64,000 nt of DNA from Rhizobium sp. R634 (lineage in GTDB: Bacteria; Pseudomonadota; Alphaproteobacteria; Rhizobiales; Rhizobiaceae). The position numbers were made by a program, and so were the translations under genes. Numbering within the stretch: position 1 is the first letter of the stretch; each line of letters begins with the position of its first letter. Below, piece after piece: positions 36,857 to 44,646 of the stretch. The notes under the pieces are model-generated. The model had not been told where the DNA came from. It ran no database searches and saw only the letters and a program-made list of their open reading frames with translations. The stretch is from contig NZ_LOKW01000023.1 in NCBI RefSeq assembly GCF_002211305.1, forward strand, positions 62,001-126,000. Direction: 5' to 3'.

Positions 36857-37633
36857 TTGAACGACTGGAAAGTCCTGGCGATACATTACGGCACTGCGGT
36901 TCGGCCCGTTAGCGAACTCGGCCTGGAAGCAGGAGATCCCCACGACGCCCCGGGCAGGATCGAGTATTTCGTCTGGTTGATCCGCCATGGTGAACGTCTG
37001 ATCCTGGTTGACACCGGGTTTAGCCCGCAGGAGGCTGAAAGGCGCGGGAGGACCATGTTGATCCATCCGGTCGAGGCGCTTCGCCAGCTCGGGATTTCCG
37101 CATCGTCCATTACCGACGTCGTTATCACGCATCTCCACTATGATCACGCGGGAAACCTTGTGGACTTCCCCAAAGCCCTGTTCCACTTGCAGGATCGGGA
37201 GATGGCCTACGGTACAGGACGATGCATGTGCCATGATCGTCTTCGGCGTCCCTTCGCAGTGGACGCCGTCGTTGATGCGGTCCGCCTGACGTTTTCCGGC
37301 AGAATGCGCTTCCACGACGGGAACGGCGAGATTATGGAGGGACTCACCATCCATCTCGTCGGCGGTCATTCCAAAGGCCTTCAGGTCGTGAGGCTGGACG
37401 ATGGCGATGAAGTCGTCGTCATCGCATCGGACGCACTCCATTTTCAACGCTATCTGGAGCATGACGACGTCTTTCCGCTTTTTGCCGATTACGCCGACGT
37501 ACTGGAGGGATACCGAACGCTCCGTGAACTATCAGGACCGTCCGGCTTACTTGTTCCAGGCCATGATCCCGCAGTCCTGACGGGTTTTCCATCGCTGTCA
37601 CCCGATCTCGCTTTTGCAAAGGTTCTACGGTAA
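36857..37633 (+). CDS. MBL-fold hydrolase, AttM/BlcC-like lactonase family
   Basis: 258 aa. The TTG start at 36857 lies behind AAGGAGCGAGAA. Motifs: HLHYDHAGNL (~91-100), LVGGHSKGLQ, ASDALHFQR and LVPGHDPAVL, the full set for a two-metal site. The tyrosine-containing HLHYDH and the size match N-acyl-homoserine/gamma-butyrolactone lactonases, though several relatives hydrolyse other lactones. It ends the MBL-ADH-MBL operon and is followed by the GntR gene 150 bp later. It differs from the OPHC2-like pair, so the locus encodes two kinds of MBL enzyme. Confidence 0.88.
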   Translation: MNDWKVLAIHYGTAVRPVSELGLEAGDPHDAPGRIEYFVWLIRHGERLILVDTGFSPQEAERRGRTMLIHPVEALRQLGISASSITDVVITHLHYDHAGNLVDFPKALFHLQDREMAYGTGRCMCHDRLRRPFAVDAVVDAVRLTFSGRMRFHDGNGEIMEGLTIHLVGGHSKGLQVVRLDDGDEVVVIASDALHFQRYLEHDDVFPLFADYADVLEGYRTLRELSGPSGLLVPGHDPAVLTGFPSLSPDLAFAKVLR

Positions 37634-37690
37634 TGGGGACGCGTGGAATGTCCGGTAAGAGATAAAGCTGAGGCGTTCTTCGCTTTTGTC

Positions 37691-37707
37691 AGACAATCGG
37701 GTTGTCT
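37691..37707. promoter_or_regulatory. Possible autoregulatory operator of the GntR gene
   Basis: AGACAATCGGGTTGTCT, a palindrome with 6-bp perfect arms, in the 150-bp leader of the GntR gene. Its left arm CAGACAAT is the complement of the ATTGTCTG core present in the other operators. It is a variant rather than a full copy, so regulator binding is plausible but unproven. Confidence 0.5.
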
Positions 37708-37784
37708 CACCAGGATAACCCACCATATAGTACCATGACTTGCACGGCCGCTTTCGGCCTTGGTAAAACGGACTTTTGGATCCA

Positions 37785-38474
37785 ATGGGTGATATGGATT
37801 TACAGATTGCACGACAGAGTGCCACATTGCGCACTCAGGTAGAAGATAAACTGCGGCAGGCGATATCAAGCGGCCGTTTCAAGCCGGGTCAGCGCCTCGT
37901 TGAGCGAGAACTCTGCGAGTCGATCGGTGTAGGACGGACATCAATCCGCGAGGCGCTTCGACAACTCGAGGCCGAGGGCCTCATTACCAGCTATCCGCAC
38001 CGCGGTCCCGTCGTCAGCACTATCACTTACGAAGAAGCCGCTCAGCTCTACAGCGTCAGGGCTTTGCTAGAGAGCTATGCCGGAAAGGAATTCGCTGAAA
38101 ACGGAACCGCCCAGGATATCCATACACTCAATGAGGCGGTTGCTGAGTTTGCGGAAGCGGCGGCAAGCGGCGGTGGGAGCAGGCTCATCAAGGCGAAAAC
38201 CGCGTTTTACGATTGCCTGATGCAAGGGAGTGGAAACGTCTTCGTCAAGCAAATGCTGACATCGCTCCACAATCGGGTGACTCTTCTGCGCATGACGTCG
38301 ATGACGCAGCCGGGGCGCTTGAACCACAGTGTGGAAGAGATAAAGGAGATCGCTGCGGCCATTACTGACCGAAACGGAGCGAAAGCCGCCGCAGCCTGCA
38401 AGTACCACATCGACATGGCGGCTAAGGTCGCACTGGACTACCTTCGTAAAACCTCCGAAAACGACGGCGATTAA
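37785..38474 (+). CDS. GntR-family regulator, FadR/FCD subgroup
   Basis: 229 aa from ATG 37785 (TTG 37776 also in frame). The winged helix holds QAISSGRFKPGQRLVERELC and GVGRTSIREALRQLEAEGL, the classic GntR pattern. The C-terminal FCD domain has LYSVRALLESYAGKEFA and the metal/ligand histidines (NRVTLLRM, NHSVEEIKEIAAAI, KYHIDMA). It lies in the centre of the 32-51 kb cluster, whose promoters share a 19-bp palindrome; I infer that this protein is the repressor and that the compound or its breakdown product releases it. Confidence 0.9.
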   Translation: MGDMDLQIARQSATLRTQVEDKLRQAISSGRFKPGQRLVERELCESIGVGRTSIREALRQLEAEGLITSYPHRGPVVSTITYEEAAQLYSVRALLESYAGKEFAENGTAQDIHTLNEAVAEFAEAAASGGGSRLIKAKTAFYDCLMQGSGNVFVKQMLTSLHNRVTLLRMTSMTQPGRLNHSVEEIKEIAAAITDRNGAKAAAACKYHIDMAAKVALDYLRKTSENDGD

Positions 38475-38495
38475 AGGAAGCGGCAACAGCCGGTA

Positions 38496-38524
38496 TTGAC
38501 AGATTGTCTGATAATCTGCTTATT
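38496..38524 (+). promoter_or_regulatory. Promoter with embedded GntR-type operator (alpha/beta-hydrolase gene)
   Basis: TTGACA at 38496-38501, CTTATT at 38519-38524 with a 17-bp spacer. The operator CAGATTGTCTGATAATCTG fills 38500-38518; arms CAGATT/AATCTG and inner TTGTCTGATAA are nearly symmetric. The downstream gene starts at 38584. Confidence 0.82.
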
Positions 38525-38583
38525 CGAAGTCATGGCGCTGCCGACGCGTGCGGCCTGGCGCTCGTTCGAACAGGGAGGTTGCT

Positions 38584-39816
38584 TTGGGCACTTTTAATGA
38601 ATTGCGGTCCCGCATGGCGGAGGCTCTTGGGGATCCGGAATTGCCCCGGCTCACTCCGGACCTGACAATGGACATCGCCTTCTACGTCGGCGATCAGGTG
38701 ATCGCCCTCAATTTCGCTGAAGGCGGCGCGGCGATCTGGGGGGAAAGCGATGACCCCCAGGTGACAGTGAGGGCCACTGCAGACGCCTGGGAGCAGCTTC
38801 TGATGACGCCGCCGCCCGCCACCTTTCATTCCTTCACGGCGTTACAGCTTGCAAACCCTCTCTTCGAGATCGCCGGCTCACCGCTCGCCCTCGCGAAAGC
38901 ACGCCCGGCTCTGGAACGGGTGATTGAGCTCGTCGTAACGTCCCCCGAGATGAAAGCGGAGCATGCGCAACGCGACCTGCGTCAAATCCGGGGGCAGTAT
39001 GCCGTCGTCGATATCGATGACGTCCCCCATGAAATATATTACGAAGAAGCAGGCGAGGGGGTGCCGGTCCTGTTTCTCCACACCGCCGGAGCGGATAGCC
39101 GCCAATTCTTGCCTCAGCTGGCGGACACCGAGCTTGCGAAAAACTACAGGCTGATCGCGGTTGACCTACCATTCCACGGTCGGTCCATGCCGCCGCTGAC
39201 ATGGGATGGCGCACCCTACAAGCTCACGGCATCGCTGTACCTGAAATGGTGCACGGCCATACTCGAACAGGTGGTTCGCGAAAAGGCGATTGTCGCGGGT
39301 GGGTCCATGGGCGCGGCAATGTCGCTGGTTCTCGCCGCGGAACGGCCGGAGCATGTCCTCGGGATCGTGGCGATCGAGCCACCTTTCCGCTCCAAGGGAC
39401 GCCGGAACCCATACCAGCACAACGTAAACGTACACGGCTCACTTCATAACTCGGCGTATGTCAGAGGGATCATGAGCCCACTCAGCCCCGCAGGGGACCG
39501 CAGGAGGTCAAGCTGGATCTATTCGCAGGGAGCACCCGGAGTTTACCCAGGCGATCTTTCCTTCTACAGCGACGAGTTCGACGGAGCAGTGACAACTCCC
39601 CGGATTGACCCGTCGCGCACCCCGGTGGCGCTGCTCTCGGGCGACTATGACTACTCAGCCACTCCGACGGATGGGGCCAGGCTCGCCGAACTTATTCCGG
39701 GATGCCTCCACCTCGTCATGGATGGGCTGGGTCATTTCCCCATGTGCGAACACCCGAATTTCTTTCGGAGCTATCTTGTAAAAGGGCTCGAGTTCGTACG
39801 GCAAGCCGCGCGCTAA
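38584..39816 (+). CDS. Alpha/beta-hydrolase with N-terminal SCP2-like domain
   Basis: 410 aa from TTG 38584, chosen for GGGAGG five bases upstream. The first ~130 residues (LTPDLTMDIAFYVGDQVIAL, VRATADAWEQLLMTPPPATF) look like an SCP2/sterol-carrier-like fold. The rest is an alpha/beta-hydrolase with oxyanion motif FLHTAGADSRQF, nucleophile elbow GGSMGAAM (Ser), acid in LLSGDYDYS and catalytic His in GLGHFPMCEHP. The fusion suggests a hydrophobic or bulky substrate. It has its own operator-controlled promoter and no co-oriented neighbour downstream. I do not know its precise substrate; RutD-like roles are possible in view of the RutA-like enzyme nearby. Confidence 0.85.
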   Translation: MGTFNELRSRMAEALGDPELPRLTPDLTMDIAFYVGDQVIALNFAEGGAAIWGESDDPQVTVRATADAWEQLLMTPPPATFHSFTALQLANPLFEIAGSPLALAKARPALERVIELVVTSPEMKAEHAQRDLRQIRGQYAVVDIDDVPHEIYYEEAGEGVPVLFLHTAGADSRQFLPQLADTELAKNYRLIAVDLPFHGRSMPPLTWDGAPYKLTASLYLKWCTAILEQVVREKAIVAGGSMGAAMSLVLAAERPEHVLGIVAIEPPFRSKGRRNPYQHNVNVHGSLHNSAYVRGIMSPLSPAGDRRRSSWIYSQGAPGVYPGDLSFYSDEFDGAVTTPRIDPSRTPVALLSGDYDYSATPTDGARLAELIPGCLHLVMDGLGHFPMCEHPNFFRSYLVKGLEFVRQAAR

Positions 39817-40140
39817 GCGGTCGCAGTGACTCTGGTCGCTCGGTGCAACACGCCGGGCGATCAAATTTGAAAGTGGGCGGGCGCCTACCGAGGCTTCGCA
39901 ATTGGCGTCCCGGCGATGACACAGCCGGCATCGGGGGCGGCATCCTCACGCTCCCGAGAAATTCCGGTAAGAAATTGGAAAAATTCCCGCGATATCTGAG
40001 TGAAGGATCAGGCGCGGCGATGCGTTTAAAAAATGCCGTAGCGGCGCCTCATCGCAGGGTCCTGATCACGCAGCCTTGCGCGTGATCTCTATCTTCCCGC
40101 CGCGGCCTCTGTGTTTCCGACATGTAGTTGCCACAGTAAA

Positions 40141-40171
40141 GGTGCCTCCCCTTGGTCAAGAAGGAGGCACC
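40141..40171 (-). terminator. Terminator-like hairpin after SDR gene
   Basis: GGTGCCTCC (40141-40149) pairs perfectly with GGAGGCACC (40163-40171). On the minus strand it lies ~20 bp after the SDR stop and is followed by TTTA, a short T tract. The rest of the 39817-40189 gap shows no gene. Confidence 0.6.
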
Positions 40172-40189
40172 CATCAGCACCCATGTGCT

Positions 40190-40957
40190 TTAGCGCACCA
40201 AGTGGTTCCCGATCGACGATCCTCCGTCGACGGTGAGAGTGCTTCCGGTCGCAAACCGCGAGCGGTCCGAAGCTAGAAAAAGCATCGCCTCGGCGATCTC
40301 TTCCGGGTCGCCCATCCGGTGCAGGGCTGCACGGGCGTTGAAGTCTTCCCGCAGGGCTTGCGGGTCTGCCGCTTCGGCGAAAATCTTGGTGAAATAGGGA
40401 GAGTCGATCGTTCCGGGGGCGACAGCGTTGACGCGGATCCCGTCTTTTGCGTGGTCCAGTGCCATGGCTCTCGTGAGTGCCGAGATCGCGCCTTTCGACG
40501 CCACGTAGGCCGTGCGGTTAGCGATGGCTGACACGGCCGTGTATGAGGTCGTGTTAATAATGGATCCGCTGCCCTGTTCCGCCATGATGGGAACCACGTA
40601 TTTCGAGCATAGGAATATCCCCTTCACGTTCACCGCCATGATCCGGTCCCAGTCGGATTCGGCGATGGTCGTGACGTTTCCGGTCATTCCGAACCCCGCG
40701 TTGTTGACGAGAACGTCGATACGCCCCCATTTTTCCTTAACTGACCTAACCATCGCCTCTACTTCGGCGGACAAAGACACATCGGCCTTTAACGCGATCG
40801 CACCTGTCCCCATTTCTCGCGCGACGTCTCGTGCGGCATCGATGTTGACGTCGACGACGCCAACCTTAGCGCCCTGGCGCGCAAACAGTTCAGCTGTAGC
40901 GCGCCCGATCCCGCTGCCAGCCCCCGTCACCACACATACTTTCGATTCCAGATCCAT
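40190..40957 (-). CDS. SDR-family oxidoreductase
   Basis: 255 aa from ATG 40957 with GGAGACG upstream; the longer open frame to 41482 overlaps the divergent flavin reductase gene and is rejected. Classical SDR: cofactor loop VTGAGSGIGRATAEL, acidic Asp in VGVVDVN (NAD preference), LVNNAGFGMTG, catalytic Ser in INTTSYTAVS and YVASK (Tyr/Lys), RVNAVAPGTIDSP. It probably oxidises a hydroxyl group of an intermediate in the pathway. Its promoter faces that of the flavin-reductase operon, and each carries an operator. Confidence 0.93.
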   Translation of the reverse strand: MDLESKVCVVTGAGSGIGRATAELFARQGAKVGVVDVNIDAARDVAREMGTGAIALKADVSLSAEVEAMVRSVKEKWGRIDVLVNNAGFGMTGNVTTIAESDWDRIMAVNVKGIFLCSKYVVPIMAEQGSGSIINTTSYTAVSAIANRTAYVASKGAISALTRAMALDHAKDGIRVNAVAPGTIDSPYFTKIFAEAADPQALREDFNARAALHRMGDPEEIAEAMLFLASDRSRFATGSTLTVDGGSSIGNHLVR

Positions 40958-40982
40958 AATCGTCTCCTCTTTCGCTGTATCG

Positions 40983-41011
40983 AGAAAACATTTTCGCAGA
41001 CAATCTGTCAA
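40983..41011 (-). promoter_or_regulatory. Minus-strand promoter with operator (SDR gene)
   Basis: On the minus strand TTGACA (41011-41006), 17-bp spacer, TTTTCT (40988-40983). The operator reads CAGATTGTCTGCGAAAATG (41007-40989), with one arm perfect and the distal arm degenerate. Its centre is 43 bp (about four helical turns) from the divergent operator, so joint repression is possible. Confidence 0.7.
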
Positions 41012-41027
41012 TGACGAATAAAACGTG

Positions 41028-41056
41028 TTGACAGATTGTCTGCTAATCTGCTTATC
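41028..41056 (+). promoter_or_regulatory. Promoter with embedded operator (monooxygenase operon)
   Basis: TTGACA at 41028-41033, 17-bp spacer, CTTATC at 41051-41056. The operator CAGATTGTCTGCTAATCTG occupies 41032-41050 and differs by one base from the site at 38500. The flavin reductase gene starts at 41087. Confidence 0.82.
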
Positions 41057-41086
41057 TTGGCTATCAAATGACTTGGGGAGGTAACC

Positions 41087-41596
41087 ATGGCTGGTGCTGA
41101 AATAGCAGCGCAAGCGGCGTTCAAGACCGCTTTGCGCCGGTTCACATCGACAATTTGCCTGATCACAACGGAATGGGAAGGTGCCCGTTACGGAATGGCT
41201 GCAACCGCCGTCCAGTCGGTGACGGCTGACCCGCCGACCCTCCTGGTTTGCATCAACCAATCTGCTTCGATCAGCGGCCCACTCAAGCTTACGGGAAAAT
41301 TCGCGGTCAACATGCTGCATCTTAGCCATGCGCCTTTGGTTCCGCTGTTTAGTGGAAAACTGAAGGGAGAGGAGAGGTTCGCGCATGGTGAGTGGATCAC
41401 GGCTGGCGGCGTTCCCATCCTCGGCGACGCCCAGGCCGCATTCGTCTGCAGCCTCAACTCCGCAGTCTCCGTCGGCACCCATGATGTCGTTCTAGGGGAA
41501 GTTATCGAGGCCCGGTTTATCGAGAATATTGCCCCGCTCCTCTACGAGGACGGGAAATTGGTTAGATCGGCAGCGCTGATCGATGCTGCCGCCTGA
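41087..41596 (+). CDS. Flavin reductase (RutF/HpaC-like), partner of the monooxygenase
   Basis: 169 aa. Flavin-reductase-like split-barrel: FKTALRRFTSTICLITTEWE, YGMAATAVQSVTADPPTLLV (FMN-binding), INQSASISGPL, FAVNMLHLSHAPL and GTHDVVLGEVIEARF. RutF, HpaC and relatives reduce FMN/FAD with NAD(P)H and release it to a monooxygenase. It is the first gene of the operon that encodes the RutA-like oxygenase two genes downstream, so the pair is a two-component flavin monooxygenase. It starts with ATG 41087 behind GGGAGGTAACC. Confidence 0.9.
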   Translation: MAGAEIAAQAAFKTALRRFTSTICLITTEWEGARYGMAATAVQSVTADPPTLLVCINQSASISGPLKLTGKFAVNMLHLSHAPLVPLFSGKLKGEERFAHGEWITAGGVPILGDAQAAFVCSLNSAVSVGTHDVVLGEVIEARFIENIAPLLYEDGKLVRSAALIDAAA

Positions 41597-41666
41597 AACG
41601 TTTGGCCGAGCTTTTTCGGCCTATCACATCCACCAGCCTTTCGGCCGATAATGAGGAGTTTGATCC

Positions 41667-42086
41667 GTGACTATTGCCACCGATGTGAAATCGCAAGTGA
41701 ATGGGCGTCCCGTCAGTGAACGGTTCGAAAAGGGTCTGCAGACCCGTCGGGAGGTTCTCGGCGGTGCATATGTCGACGCTTCGGTAAACAAGGCGACCGA
41801 GTTCAACTGGCCGATGCAGGAGCTTGTCACCGAGTATTGCTGGAACGAGATCTGGAACAGGCCCGGCCTCGACCGCCGTTCACGCAGCCTTCTCAATCTG
41901 GGCATGATTTCCGCCCTTAACCGCCCCCACGAGTTGAAGCTGCACGTTCGCGGCGCGATCAATAACGGCCTCAGCAAGGACGAGCTTCGTGAAGTTTTCC
42001 TTCAGGTCGCGATCTATTGCGGCGTGCCCGCGGCGATCGACAGCTTCCGCGTCGCACAGGAAGTCTTCGAGGACATGGGCATCTAA
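41667..42086 (+). CDS. Carboxymuconolactone decarboxylase-family protein
   Basis: 139 aa from GTG 41667 (GAGGAG upstream). It has the PcaC-like pattern FEKGLQTRREVLGGAYVDAS, RSRSLLNLGMISALNRPHEL, KLHVRGAINNGLSKDELREV and QVAIYCGVPAAIDSFRVAQE. It lacks the CxxC of AhpD-type peroxidases, so a decarboxylase or lactone-related role is more likely than a redox one. Genes of this type often travel with flavin monooxygenases in degradative operons. Its position directly before the oxygenase suggests it acts on the ring-opened or lactone product. Confidence 0.85.
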   Translation: MTIATDVKSQVNGRPVSERFEKGLQTRREVLGGAYVDASVNKATEFNWPMQELVTEYCWNEIWNRPGLDRRSRSLLNLGMISALNRPHELKLHVRGAINNGLSKDELREVFLQVAIYCGVPAAIDSFRVAQEVFEDMGI

Positions 42087-42142
42087 TCGGTGCCCCGACC
42101 TTCGGGCCGGGAACAGACCAACTCTGTGGAGGAGACTTCAAT

Positions 42143-43267
42143 ATGACGACCAGCGATGATTTCCGCGCCGCCGGAAACCCGATGTTTAACAGCAACAAGC
42201 TGAAGCTTGGCGTATTTGGAACAAATTGTTCGAGCGCATGCGCCATCACCACCGCGGAATCAACGTTCGAACCGACTTTCGAACATAATGTCGAAATTGC
42301 CAAAAAGCTCGAAGCGGCTGGGTGGGAATGCATGGTGCCGATCGCCCGGTGGCGCGGTTTCGGCGGGCCGACGAACTTCAACGGCGTGAACATGGACACG
42401 TTCACCTGGGCCGCGGCCCTGGCTGCCGTGACCACGAAGCTGCAATTTTTCTCGACGACGCATATCCCGACCCTGAACCCGATCGTCGCGACGAAGATGG
42501 CGACGACGATCGACAATATTTCGAAGGGCCGATACGGCCTGAACCTGGTGACGGGTTGGTTTACCCCGGAAATGGAGATGTTCGGCGTTCCGATGATGGA
42601 ACACGACACCCGCTACGAATATGCCACGGAATGGATGGAAATCGTTGACACCTTGTGGAAGAAGAACGGTGTCACCTATGACGGCCAGTTCCTCAAGGTG
42701 AAAGACGCGTTCAGCGAGCCGAAGCCCTATAACAAGGAGACGGGCCGCCCGGTCCTCATCTGCGCCGGCTCCTCGGGCAAGGGCCTGCACTTCACCGCGA
42801 AGTTCTGCGACTTCAACTTCGGCTTCATGCAGGACATGGAATCGGGCGCAGCCTGGGTGAAGAAGGTGAAGGAACTGGCTCGCGAGGAATACAAGCGCGA
42901 ACTCGGAACCTTCACCGCGTGCCCGGTCGTCGTTCGCGAGACCGAAAAGGAAGCCCAGGACTACTATGACTACTACGTGAACCAGAAGGGCGATTGGGAA
43001 GCCTGCGAAAACATCTGCGAGGTTCTCCAGGTTCAGTCACAGAACCACTCGGCGGAGATGTACCAGAAGTTCAAGGAGCGCTTTATCGCTGGCTGGGGCG
43101 GCTACCCGATCGTCGGAACGCCGGAACAGGTCGCCGACAAGCTCGTCGCGTTGAGCAATACGGGCGTCGACGGCGCGCTTCTCACAATGGTCGACTACAA
43201 CGAAGAACTGCCGTTCTTCAACGACCGCGTCATGCCCCTGCTGAAACAGGCTGGCCTCAGGAACTGA
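42143..43267 (+). CDS. RutA-like flavin-dependent monooxygenase (luciferase-like family)
   Basis: 374 aa from ATG 42143 with GGAGGAGAC upstream; the longer open frame is rejected. Bacterial-luciferase TIM barrel. It resembles RutA (uracil-opening pyrimidine monooxygenase) in IARWRGFGGPTNF, TIDNISKGRYGLNLVTGW, GRPVLICAGSSGKG and WGGYPIVGTPEQVADKL. It needs FMNH2 from a reductase and O2; RutA and its relatives insert oxygen next to an amide or a C-S/C-Cl bond. The substrate is unknown. It has an internal RutF-like partner in the operon, a second FMN reductase and RibB downstream, and an ABC transporter in the same regulon. Confidence 0.9.
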   Translation: MTTSDDFRAAGNPMFNSNKLKLGVFGTNCSSACAITTAESTFEPTFEHNVEIAKKLEAAGWECMVPIARWRGFGGPTNFNGVNMDTFTWAAALAAVTTKLQFFSTTHIPTLNPIVATKMATTIDNISKGRYGLNLVTGWFTPEMEMFGVPMMEHDTRYEYATEWMEIVDTLWKKNGVTYDGQFLKVKDAFSEPKPYNKETGRPVLICAGSSGKGLHFTAKFCDFNFGFMQDMESGAAWVKKVKELAREEYKRELGTFTACPVVVRETEKEAQDYYDYYVNQKGDWEACENICEVLQVQSQNHSAEMYQKFKERFIAGWGGYPIVGTPEQVADKLVALSNTGVDGALLTMVDYNEELPFFNDRVMPLLKQAGLRN

Positions 43268-43274
43268 CCGTTCC

Positions 43275-43295
43275 GCGGGCGGCTAAGCCGCCCGC
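43275..43295 (+). terminator. Intercistronic hairpin after monooxygenase gene
   Basis: Perfect 9-bp stem GCGGGCGGC/GCCGCCCGC with loop TAA, beginning 8 bp after the stop codon. No T-tract follows, so partial termination or mRNA stabilisation is more likely than full termination; the binding-protein gene follows on the same strand. Confidence 0.45.
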
Positions 43296-43394
43296 CACCG
43301 ATCCGAAATCGAAACACGTTTCACCAATTCCGTGGCTCGACGCCAACGGCGTCGACTGCTGTAGCGGATGTACGAAGGGGAGGAGACCCTACAC

Positions 43395-44564
43395 ATGCTG
43401 AAGAAGGTTTACACCGCATTGAGCGTGATCATCGGGCTAGGCCTGATGACCACCGCCGCATTCGCGGACGGATTAGACTCGCTACCACCGGACCAGAAGC
43501 AGCTTTACCAGCTCGTGGACCCGGCAATTCCCCTCGGCGGTACGCCGCTCAAGGATTTTGTGGCGAAGCGGCCGCCGCCGTGGAAAATCGGCTACGCGTC
43601 CACTTATGCCGGCAACACGTGGCGTGCCCAGATCCTCACTGAAATGAACGAGGTTCTGCTTCCCAAATACAAGGAGGCTGGACTGGTATCTGACCTTGTC
43701 GTCACGCAGTCCGACCTGAAGGACGCGACGCAAATCCAGCAGATGCGCCAGATGGTCGACGACGGCGTCGATGCCATCATCATCTGCTGCTCGAACGTGA
43801 CGGCCATCAACCAGACCATCGAATACGCGCATTCCAAGGGCGTCCCGGTTTTCTCCTTCTCGGGTTACGTGACATCGCCCTACGCGATCAATGCGACCGA
43901 AAACAACACCCAGGGCGGTTACACGGCCGCGAAATGGCTGGCGGAGGAAATCGGCGGTAAGGGCAACGTCCTGACGGTTTCAGGCATCCCGGGCTTCGCA
44001 TCGTCCGACAGCTTCAATGTCGGTGCCAAGAAGGCGTTCGACGAGTATAAGGACATCACCGTCGTGGGCGATGTCGCTGGCAAGTGGACCGATCAGGTCG
44101 CCCAGGTCGAAGTCCAGAAATTCCTCGCGACCAACCCTACCGAAATCGCAGGTATCCTGGTCCAGTCGGCGTCGGAAAACGGTGTCGTCAACGCGGTCCA
44201 GCAGTCCGGGCGCGACATGATGCCAATCGTCCTCGGCGGCGAGGCGTCGGCGGCGTGCTACTGGCGCAACAATCCCGACTTCATCAGCCAGAGCTTCCAT
44301 TTCTGGCCGCCGCGGGCCGATGCTCGCCTGGTGTGGGACGTGATGATGAGGACACTCCAAGGCCAGGGGCCGAAGATCCAGTCGATCCTGCGACCGGCTC
44401 TTCCCTACACGATCGACGATGTGAAGGAAGCAATTCCGGAAGATTGCGATCCGAACTCCACGGCGTGGATCGAGCCCAAGGGCGACGCATGGTGGCCCGC
44501 GGACGTAGCAGCACAGTACTTCGAGCGCCCGGAAGATCCGCTGGCCTGGCGCCCGAAGAAGTAA
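43395..44564 (+). CDS. Periplasmic binding protein (RbsB/TorT-like) of the RbsA-type ABC system
   Basis: 389 aa from ATG 43395. Signal peptide ~1-25 (MLKKVYTALSVIIGLGLMTTAAFA). Type I periplasmic binding fold: PPWKIGYASTYAGNTWRAQI, LVVTQSDLKDATQIQQMRQM, VDDGVDAIIICCSNVTAIN, and GIPGFASSDSFNVGAKKAF. A paralogue of the same length is encoded at 59462-60631. It is in the monooxygenase operon, with the transporter ATPase and permeases in the next operator-controlled unit. The fold and the N-terminal 'AKRPPPWKIG' element recall TorT, a sensor-linked binding protein; the ligand is unknown. Confidence 0.9.
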   Translation: MLKKVYTALSVIIGLGLMTTAAFADGLDSLPPDQKQLYQLVDPAIPLGGTPLKDFVAKRPPPWKIGYASTYAGNTWRAQILTEMNEVLLPKYKEAGLVSDLVVTQSDLKDATQIQQMRQMVDDGVDAIIICCSNVTAINQTIEYAHSKGVPVFSFSGYVTSPYAINATENNTQGGYTAAKWLAEEIGGKGNVLTVSGIPGFASSDSFNVGAKKAFDEYKDITVVGDVAGKWTDQVAQVEVQKFLATNPTEIAGILVQSASENGVVNAVQQSGRDMMPIVLGGEASAACYWRNNPDFISQSFHFWPPRADARLVWDVMMRTLQGQGPKIQSILRPALPYTIDDVKEAIPEDCDPNSTAWIEPKGDAWWPADVAAQYFERPEDPLAWRPKK

Positions 44565-44591
44565 TCGACGACCTCCCAAGTTGTCCAGCGA

Positions 44592-44624
44592 CCTCCGCGC
44601 CGGCTTCATCCGTCGGCGCGGAGG
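44592..44624 (+). terminator. Intercistronic hairpin after binding-protein gene
   Basis: Perfect 11-bp stem CCTCCGCGCCG (44592-44602) / CGGCGCGGAGG (44614-44624) with an 11-nt loop, 27 bp after the stop. No U-tract. Such hairpins commonly protect abundant binding-protein mRNA. The aminotransferase ribosome-binding site lies just downstream. Confidence 0.5.
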
Positions 44625-44646
44625 ACCTACGATAAGGAGCCAGAAG

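Noticed and set aside
36857..37633. Quorum-quenching acyl-homoserine lactonase as a firm call
   Set aside because: The family includes it, but the gene sits in a catabolic operon with an alcohol dehydrogenase, so another lactone is as likely.
40958..41482. In-frame extension of the SDR gene to 41482
   Set aside because: It would overlap the divergent flavin reductase and both promoters; the SDR fold starts at the ATG at 40957.
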